A stretch of 64,000 nt of DNA from a virus, in the IMG/VR virus record IMGVR_UViG_3300003323_001224, positions 1-64,000 of that record, one strand, 5' to 3'. The notes under the pieces are model-generated. The model was not told the DNA's origin. It saw only the letters and a list, made by a program, of their open reading frames with translations, and made no database searches. The position numbers and the translations under genes are program-made. Every line of letters starts with the position of its first letter. Within the stretch, counting starts at the first letter, position 1. This document shows positions 41,996 to 49,586 of this stretch, piece after piece.

Positions 41996-43363
41996 TTAAA
42001 ATTTCCTTGAAAAATCATGCTCCATATTTCCTAGCATAAGGCCTAACCCATCCTTTAAATATTCTTCCGTCATGCTGGGTGTAGCATGCCCGCAGTATTG
42101 TTGGATAAGCGCAATAATAACCCCCCCCATGTACATATGGATGCAGCGGGTATGCTTCCAGGAATAATTAGTTAATTTAGGTGAAAATCCTCCAGGCTCC
42201 CGTACTTCATCCCTGAATTTGTCGCTAAAAAAAGCGCGATTCGTAGGGACCGGTCCCGGTGGCCCATCTATACCAAAGATGTAGTAGTGACCCGGACAAT
42301 CCTTTAAACCCATTCTGATAAAAAGTTCTATCAGTTCCGGTTCCATGTGAATGAATCTGCCGCGCCCCTTTTTTGCCTTTTCGTCGGGAATCATTAATTT
42401 ATTTCGACCCCAAAGAATATTTTCCACTTGTAAGTTACGTGTTTCCTTATCAGGCCGGGTGCCCGTGTAGTATATTACCTCACTAAAATCATGCAGGTAT
42501 TTTCCCCAATAAGGGACAGCCAGAATTGCCTTTTTCACAGCCGGTATGATACTATCTTCAAAAGGAGTATGCCTGATCTTAGTTCCCTTCCTCATCAACT
42601 CGACACCTTCAGCAGGGCTTTTGCTTATAATCTGTAGTTCGTCTTTACAATAATTAAAAAATGTAACAAACTTTTTTACCTTATCATTGTATGTCAAAGG
42701 CGCCCATTCCTTTTCCTCTCTCTTTGCCGCGAGAAAATCTTCCAGGTCATCTTGCGTGAAGGTCGCAATATCATCATACCACTGGCTTTCTTCCAATAGC
42801 GTATTTTTAGCTATATGCTTTTTCAACAAATTCAAGGGCACTGCATATGACTTTCGGTTCACTTCATCATAGTGTTGCAAAAAAAGCTCACTGGCCGCAT
42901 TCAAGGTAATGACCTGCTTTTTAGCTTTCTTTTCTGCCTCTTGTTCGGCTAAGATCCTATTATACTCGTCTATCTCATATTGGAATGGGCTGAAGCCATT
43001 CTCTAGCTCTTTAAGCATGGTGGCCAACAGCTGGAGCGCAAATTCAGGGTCCTGCGCGACTCCTTTGAAAACGCGAAAACGTTCCCATTCTCCCGGCGCA
43101 TTGTGTCGCTGTTGCAATACGGGCGGTAGCCCAGGAGGCACCTTAAAATAGTATTCAATATACTTTTTCTTCCCCTCAACGAGCTTGGGCGGTTTCCAGG
43201 TTATGTATTTTCCCGTTGACACTTTTTTGGCAATTTCCTTTGTCAAAAATACGAACTTTTTGATTTTCAGGTCTTTGTTTTTTTTAGGGTTGATCGCGTG
43301 TATCAACTCGGCATTTTCGACTTCCGGAGTATTGCTGATTTTCAGCGCTTTAGATTTTTGCAT
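41996..43363 (-). CDS. int: Tyrosine recombinase (phage integrase)
   Basis: 455 residues from the ATG at 43363; the open frame continues 27 codons upstream without better evidence. SAM-like N-terminal DNA-binding region at about 170-280, then the catalytic domain: Y-Y-T-G-T-R-P-D-K-E (box I Arg), Y-S-W-K-H-T-R-C-I-H in place of HxLRHT, C-G-H-A-T-P-S-M-T-E-E-Y-L with the His and nucleophile Tyr. It integrates and excises phage DNA. Located between tRNA-Met and the CRISPR array. Confidence 0.85.
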   Translation of the reverse strand: MQKSKALKISNTPEVENAELIHAINPKKNKDLKIKKFVFLTKEIAKKVSTGKYITWKPPKLVEGKKKYIEYYFKVPPGLPPVLQQRHNAPGEWERFRVFKGVAQDPEFALQLLATMLKELENGFSPFQYEIDEYNRILAEQEAEKKAKKQVITLNAASELFLQHYDEVNRKSYAVPLNLLKKHIAKNTLLEESQWYDDIATFTQDDLEDFLAAKREEKEWAPLTYNDKVKKFVTFFNYCKDELQIISKSPAEGVELMRKGTKIRHTPFEDSIIPAVKKAILAVPYWGKYLHDFSEVIYYTGTRPDKETRNLQVENILWGRNKLMIPDEKAKKGRGRFIHMEPELIELFIRMGLKDCPGHYYIFGIDGPPGPVPTNRAFFSDKFRDEVREPGGFSPKLTNYSWKHTRCIHMYMGGVIIALIQQYCGHATPSMTEEYLKDGLGLMLGNMEHDFSRKF

Positions 43364-43471
43364 GGTGATCTTTTTTAGGCGATTTTGGCAATTTTTTGAC
43401 AATTTTTCTGAGCCAAATCTACATCGAATTCGCCATTTCTGCAATTAAATCCGGAGGATTTTACAATTAGG

Positions 43472-45740
43472 GTTGTGAATTCCTTTTAAAATTGAACGCT
43501 CAGTAACTAGAATACAAACTGATGTTCAACCTTTACTGTTGTAATTACATTTACAAAAAGTGCATTCAACATTGATACATATTACGGCAAGCAACATGAA
43601 TGTTGTGACTTCCTTTTCAAACATATTATTTAGGGAGGGCAATAAAATAAGATGGATTATAAAGCATTATAGTCGTACTATCCTTAGTACGCTACTAAGC
43701 TTGCGTTGTGACTTCCTTGTTCAGTGGTTCAATATCTTGCGATCTTCTCTAAAAAACAACAGTCAATGAGTGGCCAAAACTCTGGCAGTTGTGAATTCCT
43801 TTCAAAATGGATTTTCCTACAACCCAAGCTGCGTAGGTAAACCTTCCTGTTGTTGTGATTTCCTTTTAAATAGATGCAGCCTACAATTCCCCTTCAACTA
43901 ACTTTCAAAGCCATATAACCATTTTCTCGTTGTGATTTCCTTTTAAATAGATGCAGCCTACAACTGGTGAGTAGGTTGTTGTTTCCGAGGAGCAGTTGTG
44001 ACTTCCTTTCAAAATTAAGCTTCCTACAGCCAACCTCCTCTATCCTTATATTCCTGAGTTGTTGTGACTTCCTTTCAAAATTGAGCTTTCTACAACAAAT
44101 GCTTAAAATTGGATTCCATAGCCATAGTTGTGAATTCCTTTCAAAATTAAGCTTCCTACTACTGGACAGGGCCTGGGGTAACAGGACATAGGTTGTGATT
44201 TCCTTTCAAAATTAAGCTTCCTACAAAGTATAGCTTTTTGGATATTTTTCACGGTAGTTGTGACTTCCTTTCAAAGGAAAGGTTCTTGCAACTTTCATAG
44301 GTGGGGTTTACATTGTTATCGAGTTGCGACTTCATTTCAAAAATTGAGGTTGATACAAATGGCGCCCCTGGACAAGTTCTTTGTCACCGTTGTGACTTCC
44401 TTTCGAAATCAAGCTTTCTACAACCCTAGCCCACATAGGCACGGGATACCATTGGTTGTGACTTCCTTTCGAAATTAAGCTTTCTACAACTCATTAATCC
44501 TGCCTCCGCTTATCGTTCCTGTTGTGAATTCATTTCAAAATTAAGCTTCCTACAACAATTATGGCAAATATATATAACGACTCCTAAGTTGTGACTTCCT
44601 TTCAAAATTAAGCTTCCTACAACCCCTGGCGATTAACGTGACGTCCCATTAATGTTGTGACTTCCTTTCAAAATTAAGCTTCCTACAACCAAACAATGTC
44701 ATACTTTTATAATTAACTCGTTGTGACTTCCATTCAAAATTAAGCTTCCTACAACTAAGTTCACGAACATCATATGAAGATAGGAGTTGTGACTTCCTTT
44801 CAAAATTAAGCTTCCTACAACCAGCCGACGGGCGGCTATTTAAATAGGTTTGTTGTGACTTCCTTTGAAAATAAAGCTTCCTACAACAGTCAGCCCAATT
44901 ATAAGAGATACACCTATGTTGTGACTTCCTTTAAAAATAAAGCCTCCTACAACTTACCAAAACCAGTGACAACAACGGGACGTGTTGTGACTTCCTTTCA
45001 AAATTAAGCTTCCTACAACAATGTTCGATCATTCCTTTTTTGAAAGTACGTTGTGACTTCCTTATAAGCTTCCTACAACCGGCGCATGGCATGGGTACGC
45101 AAATGAAGTGTTGTGACTTCCTTTCAAAATTAAGCCTCCTACAACACATCAGCAGCGCAGATACCGGCAATTGCCGTTGTGACTTCCTTTCAAAATTAAG
45201 CTCCCTACAACAAAAATGAAAAAGGTTTACAATGTCTCGTAGTTGTGACTTCCTTTCAAAATAAAGCTTCCTACTACGGTCGATGTTTTGATAAGTCATC
45301 ACTCATAGTTGTGACTTCCTTTGAAAATAAAGCTTCCTACAACTGTTGTGAGCAACTACGTATAGGCGTGCTCTGTTGCGACTTCCTTTAAAAATAACCT
45401 TCCTACAACAGCGTGCCCAAGATCAGCTACGACGCCAATGTTGTGACTTCCTTTCAAAATTAAGCTTCCTGCAACCAGCAACCAATCCTCAATCATTGCT
45501 TTGAAGTTGTGACTTCCTTTCAAAAATAAGCTTCCTACAACAGGACCTGATAACAGGCCACACGACATTACGTTGTGAATTCCTTTCAAAATTAAGCTTC
45601 CTACAACCGAGATCCTTTTCACGTCAAACGACCAGCAGGTTGTGAATTCCTTTCAAAATTAAGCTTCCTACAACAGGCCCAGTCCGCTCCCGTCCGTCAG
45701 CCGCGTTGTGAATTCCTTTCAAAATTAAGCTTCCTACAAC
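43472..45740 (-). CRISPR. CRISPR array: 34 repeats (36 nt) and 33 spacers (mostly 30 nt)
   Basis: Repeats begin every 66-67 bases over most of the block. Typical repeat on the plus strand: GTTGTGACTTCC...CTTCCTACAAC, with complementary GTTGT/ACAAC ends. Repeats 32-34 (45572-45740) are identical and carry GAATT in place of GACTT; those at 43472-43760 are badly eroded and irregularly spaced, so the leader is at the effector side and the crRNA reads leftward, ending GGAATTCACAAC. One repeat (45050) lacks 6 bases and another (45375) one. Two spacers match terL and the tail gene at 34076 of this genome. Confidence 0.97.
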
Positions 45741-45827
45741 CTGTTTCGCTAGAAAGCACACCTCTCCTGCATTACAGCCTATATTGTCACAATAAAAATG
45801 CGAAACATTCTCGAAAAAATGAGAATA
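45741..45827 (-). promoter_or_regulatory. Array leader region
   Basis: AT-rich segment between the youngest repeat and the presumed tracrRNA. Contains a perfect 13-base palindrome TATTGTCACAATA (45782-45794) and a hairpin ATTCTC/GAGAAT (45807-45826). No clear TTTG/TAnnTTTG promoter was seen, so the array may be read from the effector promoter. Confidence 0.5.
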
Positions 45828-45919
45828 ATAAATTAAAAAAAGGATTCAGGAGTGCTTCACGGCCTCCCGCTCAGGACGTACAACCGCCCCCTAATATTTT
45901 CAAAGAACTTGATGAGATT
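45828..45919 (-). ncRNA. Candidate tracrRNA
   Basis: Directly downstream of the effector stop codon. On the minus strand it contains a hairpin (ACGTCCT/AGGCCGT with one mismatch, 45879-45859) and then TGAATCCTTTT (45848-45838), which can pair with AAAGGAATTCA of the crRNA repeat with a single bulge. That stem-then-anti-repeat order resembles Cas12f tracrRNAs. The 5' and 3' ends are not defined. Inference from sequence only. Confidence 0.45.
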
Positions 45920-47014
45920 TTATTGTATCAAAAGTTCAATCCCAAACTTTTTGCATTTGTATTGTATCATGTTTATCAATCCATGATACGACCAGTTTCT
46001 TAACAAGAACTGATTTTTTGGATCTTTCGCTTCCTCCTCTTTCTCCTTCTGATCAACGAGAATCAATTTGCCGCATCGATATGCGACGCACAAATCTACC
46101 AATTTCTTACTATAACTGTGCAATTTGGTCTGCACATAATGTCTTTCTTCTTCAGAGAAACGTTCAGTGGCTTGCAGCTTCCGTTTTCTACCTTTGCCTC
46201 CTTTGTTGAACCGAGCGGCTCTTTGCGCTCTTCTTAGTCCCTCTTGTATACTAATTCTACCGTATAAGAACTCATCTTTGGTCCCGATGGATAATTCCTT
46301 TCTATTTACTTTGGCCACAATAGGTACATCCAGGCTGAGAGAAGCTGTCATAGCAACGTCCACATCCAAAACTACTGGTTTTTTTTCAATTTCAAAGACT
46401 GCTAATAAAAAAATTTTCTTTTTCTTCAACTGTATAGAACTATCGCAAAGAGAATGTATGCCTTTCAAAGCTTCCTCCATCAGCAACCGGTTATTGCTAA
46501 AGTCATAACCGAAATGCGTTCGAAACGGAATGCCCCACACTTCAAATTTGTAATTTTCGCTGTCTTCAGATAAAGACCAATTGCGCATAAGAATAGTTGG
46601 CAGCGGCATTGGAATGTCTCGGCGATAGGTTCGCAAAGCGCGCTTTCCGGAAAAATATTCCTTCCGCTCCTTGCTAATGTTTGCTGTGACGAGGTTGTTT
46701 ATCGCAGAAACACTTGCCATTGGCGCCTCGCCCTTGAACTTTTTTGAATTTACCTGGTAGGTTGTATTGGGACGGCTCGTAGTTAATATCCCCTCTTCCG
46801 CTTTAATTCTATCCTTCAATGTGATTTTGAAATCATCATGAAGATAAAAGAATTCGGAAATATTTTCCTGAAAATATTGATGGGTGGCCGTGTGGTTAGC
46901 AGCCCTAAATATTATTTCATTCCATTTGCGCAATTTTGCATAATTATCTTTAAACTCTTTTTTATCAGAATCTATAAATAATTGAATTTTTCTTGTTATG
47001 ATATTTTTAGCCAT
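45920..47014 (-). CDS. Miniature type V effector (Cas12f/TnpB-like), predicted nuclease-dead
   Basis: 364 residues. Family landmarks: H-F-G-Y-D-F-S-N-N-R near 167 and D-S-S-I-Q-L-K-K-K-K-I-F-L-L near 191 lead into the RuvC fold; L-S-I-G-T-K-D-E-F-L (241-250); K-G-G-K-G-R-K-R-K-L (271-280); L-R-N-W-S-Y-H-G-L-I-N-M-I-Q-Y-K near 338. In the usual family register the RuvC-I aspartate is Ser225 and the RuvC-II glutamate is Val320. The chain ends at I-E-L-L-I-Q, before the zinc finger and RuvC-III; neither other frame after the stop codon restores them. Expected activity is crRNA-guided DNA binding without cutting. Own promoter upstream; tracrRNA and array follow. Confidence 0.85.
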   Translation of the reverse strand: MAKNIITRKIQLFIDSDKKEFKDNYAKLRKWNEIIFRAANHTATHQYFQENISEFFYLHDDFKITLKDRIKAEEGILTTSRPNTTYQVNSKKFKGEAPMASVSAINNLVTANISKERKEYFSGKRALRTYRRDIPMPLPTILMRNWSLSEDSENYKFEVWGIPFRTHFGYDFSNNRLLMEEALKGIHSLCDSSIQLKKKKIFLLAVFEIEKKPVVLDVDVAMTASLSLDVPIVAKVNRKELSIGTKDEFLYGRISIQEGLRRAQRAARFNKGGKGRKRKLQATERFSEEERHYVQTKLHSYSKKLVDLCVAYRCGKLILVDQKEKEEEAKDPKNQFLLRNWSYHGLINMIQYKCKKFGIELLIQ

Positions 47015-47030
47015 TAGGTATTATTTCGGG

Positions 47031-47061
47031 CAAAATATGCGAAATTAGTTACATTGGCAAA
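47031..47061 (-). promoter_or_regulatory. Promoter of the miniature effector
   Basis: On the minus strand: TTTG (47061-47058), 20 bases, TATTTTG (47037-47031), close to the Bacteroidota -33/-7 consensus. It lies 17 bases upstream of the ATG and would give a very short leader, independent of the upstream small genes. Confidence 0.5.
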
Positions 47062-47106
47062 TAAACTTCGATGTTAGCGGGGCAATTAAATAATTGAGAT
47101 AATCAT

Positions 47107-47394
47107 TCAATTTTTGTATTCTGAATTCGGCTTGACATCCTCCATCCCCATGAACTCATCAATAGGTTGGATAATGTATTTATCGTTGCTTATGATGTCG
47201 ATTAAAATAAGTGATTGACCCAATCGTTCTGATTTAAAATTGGTATGTCTTAGAGATCCCCTGATAGCACCCTGCGCTTCATTCAAATCCCAAAAGAAGA
47301 GACCTTTCCATATTCGGTGTGCATGCATAACAACAAATAGTTGTCCTCTTTTAGGCATTACTTTTTCTTTATTTCGATAGATTTCGGTCATCAT
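47107..47394 (-). CDS. Hypothetical protein (95 aa)
   Basis: Small beta-rich protein (Q-L-F-V-V-M-H-A-H-R-I-W-K-G-L-F-F-W-D-L). Two tandem ATG codons at the start. Overlaps the upstream gene by one base. Unrecognised; nearest protein gene upstream of the CRISPR effector on the same strand, so a link cannot be excluded. Confidence 0.5.
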   Translation of the reverse strand: MMTEIYRNKEKVMPKRGQLFVVMHAHRIWKGLFFWDLNEAQGAIRGSLRHTNFKSERLGQSLILIDIISNDKYIIQPIDEFMGMEDVKPNSEYKN

Positions 47395-47636
47395 TATTTC
47401 GTGGTTTTATTTGCTTCGTGTGCATTGTAAATAAATTTCACGGCTTCACCCGCGCATTTAATAAAATCGACATCAATAAATTTTTTGCCCATTGCGTGAA
47501 TTCTCCAGGTCGATTTTTTGCCAATTTGATATTTACCACTTCCTGGAGAACCATACTCCAATATAATCTTTAATCTATAAATATTGGCAACCGCTTCCAG
47601 CGCGGCAATTGCGTCTATTGCGGATGGACCTTTCAT
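47394..47636 (-). CDS. Hypothetical protein (80 aa)
   Basis: Soluble alpha/beta protein with I-I-L-E-Y-G-S-P-G-S-G-K-Y, a glycine-rich turn that resembles a P-loop only superficially. One-base overlaps with both neighbours show a three-gene operon. Function unknown. Confidence 0.5.
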   Translation of the reverse strand: MKGPSAIDAIAALEAVANIYRLKIILEYGSPGSGKYQIGKKSTWRIHAMGKKFIDVDFIKCAGEAVKFIYNAHEANKTTK

Positions 47637-47872
47637 TAATTATCGCCGGCTTTTTCAATTTGATCATTCCATTTCACAAGCCCTGGCATGATCTGAGCCA
47701 AAGCATGGACGAGTTCTTTAGGATCTACTCCGGGTCCCAATACGACTCGATATTTGTCTTCGCCGAGTTCTTTCACAAGGCATAACATGGGCCATCCATT
47801 TGTTTGGTTGCACAATTCTTTTATGTTGCGCAAAATTTCGCTCGTCAGTTCTTTTCGTGTTTCTTCGGTCAT
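47636..47872 (-). CDS. Hypothetical protein (78 aa)
   Basis: Acidic, helical with a beta-hairpin centre (L-C-L-V-K-E-L-G-E-D-K-Y-R-V-V-L-G). First gene of the three-gene unit, starting directly after tRNA-Met. No family recognised. Confidence 0.5.
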   Translation of the reverse strand: MTEETRKELTSEILRNIKELCNQTNGWPMLCLVKELGEDKYRVVLGPGVDPKELVHALAQIMPGLVKWNDQIEKAGDN

Positions 47873-47874
47873 AG

Positions 47875-47944
47875 GTGCGGTCGCCGGATTCGAACCGATC
47901 TTTAGGGTTATGAGCCCTATGTGCTGCCGTTACACTACCCCGCA
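47875..47944 (-). tRNA. tRNA-Met(CAT), slightly degenerate acceptor
   Basis: Anticodon stem TAGGG/CCCTA with loop CTCATAA (CAT), as in initiator-type tRNAs; D-arm GTGT/GCAC; T-loop TTCGAAT. The acceptor TGCGGGG pairs with GACCGCA except for its two innermost positions. Could be initiator, elongator or, if modified, Ile. Confidence 0.6.
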
Positions 47945-47953
47945 AAATTACAG

Positions 47954-48025
47954 TTCTCCCTACGGGATTCGAACCCGTGATGACGCCGTGAAAGGGCGCC
48001 GACTTAACCGCTTGTCGAAGGGAGC
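47954..48025 (-). tRNA. tRNA-Glu(TTC)
   Basis: Anticodon loop CTTTCAC on a GCGCC/GGCGT stem; T-arm CGGG-TTCGAAT-CCCG; acceptor GCTCCCT/AGGGAGA with one end mismatch; discriminator A. No CCA encoded. Confidence 0.8.
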
Positions 48026-48028
48026 GGG

Positions 48029-48122
48029 TGCGGAGGGGAGGATACGAGCCCCCACGAAATTAACCTAGAATAAATTTCCATTCATTAGACTGAATGCCGT
48101 CTACCAGTTCCGGCACCTCCGC
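48029..48122 (-). tRNA. Leu-type class II tRNA with apparent CTA anticodon (amber)
   Basis: Perfect acceptor GCGGAGG/CCTCCGC; D-stem CCG/CGG typical of leucine tRNAs; long variable arm with GAAATT/AATTTC; T-stem GGGGG/CCTCC. The anticodon stem ATTCA/TGAAT leaves a 6-base loop GTCTAA (or 8 bases with CATTC/GAATG). With T at position 33 the anticodon is CTA, which reads UAG. The irregular loop makes this uncertain. Confidence 0.6.
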
Positions 48123-48142
48123 AAATCCAATACTTTAAAATA

Positions 48143-48168
48143 GGGGCAGGTCGTATCCTGCCTGCCCC
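48143..48168. terminator. GC-rich hairpin in tRNA spacer
   Basis: GGGGCAGG / CCTGCCCC 8-bp stem. On the minus strand it is followed by TATTTTAAA, a weak terminator tail. Confidence 0.45.
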
Positions 48169-48281
48169 CAATCATTGTTACGGTTTACAAGACCGCTGCT
48201 GATAATGAGTCAGCTGGCAAATTGAAGTTTTCAAACAGCCTAATGCTCATGCTGTCGTCTGACGATCTACCATCTGATCTA
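48169..48281 (-). other. tRNA-like debris
   Basis: No gene. On the minus strand GCGGT-CTTGTAA-ACCGT (around 48180-48197) looks like an intact tRNA-Thr(TGT) anticodon arm, but no acceptor or regular T-arm surrounds it. Likely a decayed tRNA. Confidence 0.3.
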
Positions 48282-48315
48282 CCCCCCCTCCGGGGCGGCT
48301 GCTCCGGAGGGGGGG
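48282..48315. terminator. Very strong 12-bp GC hairpin
   Basis: Seven C then TCCGG, a 10-base loop, and the perfect complement ending in seven G. Both strands can fold it. It sits between tRNA-like fragments and would block readthrough from either side. Confidence 0.55.
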
Positions 48316-48380
48316 ACAGGACTCGAACCTGCGACTTTCAGATTACCGACTGCTTGACTTCAACAAGTGAAACTTAGCTT
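48316..48380 (-). other. tRNA-like 3' half (T-arm)
   Basis: On the minus strand GCAGG-TTCGAGT-CCTGT forms a perfect T-arm, and the C-run of the adjacent hairpin would be its acceptor strand, but no pairing 5' acceptor or clear anticodon arm is found. The remaining bases to 48458 show only AAGCTTT-type repeats. Confidence 0.3.
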
Positions 48381-48458
48381 AAAGCTTTTGACGCAATGCT
48401 TACGCTCATATCTAGGATCTGTTTAAGCTGATGCTAAAGCTAAAGCTTTGTCAAAGAT

Positions 48459-49250
48459 TTATTTTCCGTGAATATATCCAAAGATCTTTTCAGCTGTTAG
48501 GCCAGACTGTACAACTTCAACTTCATTGGCTTTTGCCAAAGCCTCCCGCACTGACTCCTTAAGTTTACTAAGCCTATACAACATTGCCGCTCTATCGCGA
48601 TGGGAAATCTCACCGGAAAAATGCTGTACTGTCTGCATCCCCAAAACGACTTGCGTATCCTTAGAAGCTATTTGAGGCTTATAACCAGATCCATCCTTTA
48701 GCAGTTGAATATTTGGATCGGGGAGAATGTATGATTCCTTCAAGGTAGTTCTATTGGCACTTTCGAAAACTTCTGTTTCCCAAATATTTTCTGACTTCAT
48801 CTCGCTGTCGTTGGATCGCACCCATTTGATATCATCTCTCCGGACAGGTAGCGTTTCGTACATTTTTGATAATTCTTTCGAATCCAAAAATGACCGCAAG
48901 CGCAAAAGTTCAAGTGTCGTATACTTCCCCCAATCTTCGCCATCAACAATAAGATTGGCGGTCGCTTTGCCGGTGGCATTTGTCGCCTCAATGGCAAACA
49001 AATTTGTTATGTGATCGCCGCAGGTGTCCAGAAAATATTTGAGATACTCCGGCACTGAATTTTGTACCGGTTTGAATCCCCTTTTCGAAGGTTCATCTAA
49101 GTAATCGCCTTCTGCTTGATAAGTTTGCCGCACTCCCACGAAAATTTGGGACTTATGCTTATCAGCAAAAGTGGCTACATATTCCTTCAGCAATGCATTG
49201 TACTGAGTACCTGAATGTTCTGTTTTGGCAAGCAAAGCATTTTGTTTCAT
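48459..49250 (-). CDS. Hypothetical phage protein (263 aa)
   Basis: Starts at the first ATG (49250). Helical N-terminus followed by a beta-rich centre (A-N-L-I-V-D-G-E-D-W-G-K-Y-T-T-L-E-L-L-R) and a helical C-terminus ending in a possible oligomerisation helix. Resembles a conserved phage protein family of unknown function that I cannot name with confidence. Flanked by tRNA-Lys. Confidence 0.55.
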   Translation of the reverse strand: MKQNALLAKTEHSGTQYNALLKEYVATFADKHKSQIFVGVRQTYQAEGDYLDEPSKRGFKPVQNSVPEYLKYFLDTCGDHITNLFAIEATNATGKATANLIVDGEDWGKYTTLELLRLRSFLDSKELSKMYETLPVRRDDIKWVRSNDSEMKSENIWETEVFESANRTTLKESYILPDPNIQLLKDGSGYKPQIASKDTQVVLGMQTVQHFSGEISHRDRAAMLYRLSKLKESVREALAKANEVEVVQSGLTAEKIFGYIHGK

Positions 49251-49268
49251 AATCCTTTTTTTTAATTG

Positions 49269-49341
49269 TTCCGCAACCACGGATCGAACGTGGCACTCCC
49301 TGCTTAAAAGGCAGGTGCTCTAACCACTGAGCTATTGCGGA
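49269..49341 (-). tRNA. tRNA-Lys(TTT)
   Basis: Acceptor TCCGCAA/TTGCGGA perfect; anticodon stem CTGCC with loop TTTTAA (TTT); T-arm CACG-TTCGATC-CGTG; discriminator A. Intact cloverleaf. Confidence 0.85.
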
Positions 49342-49581
49342 TTAATTCATCTTTTTCCTTTGCTGCATCCAAAAATCATTTACTTGTTTGAAAATATGCT
49401 CCCACCACGCTGTCAATTCATCTATATTGGGATTCGCATGGCTCTCTTTCATCTTATCGATTAATACCATGATACCACCCATAAAAGCCTCTTTCATCAT
49501 TTGCCATTGATCTGGTGGCGTAATGCTTTTAAACAATGATAAACGTTCCATGAAAGTTTCATATTCTTTGTCCAAATCCAT
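49342..49581 (-). CDS. Hypothetical protein (79 aa)
   Basis: Short acidic helical protein with several Met and Trp residues. Its stop abuts the tRNA-Lys gene. Not recognised. Confidence 0.45.
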   Translation of the reverse strand: MDLDKEYETFMERLSLFKSITPPDQWQMMKEAFMGGIMVLIDKMKESHANPNIDELTAWWEHIFKQVNDFWMQQRKKMN

Positions 49582-49586
49582 AACGA

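Noticed and set aside
43364-43444. N-terminal extension of the integrase
   Set aside because: The extra codons upstream of the ATG at 43363 are basic and low in protein character; the internal ATG is a better start.
43560-44478. Rightward open frames of 69-74 codons
   Set aside because: Same cause: array repeats read through on the other strand.
44931-45622. Leftward open frames with repeated F-E-R-K-S-Q and L-I-L-K-G-S-H-N peptides
   Set aside because: They are translations of CRISPR repeats whose 66-base period keeps a frame open, not genes.
45828-45923. A frameshifted C-terminus (zinc finger and RuvC-III) of the effector downstream of its stop codon
   Set aside because: The two other frames after the stop codon hit further stops within 20 codons and contain no CxxC pair or RuvC-III-like aspartate motif.
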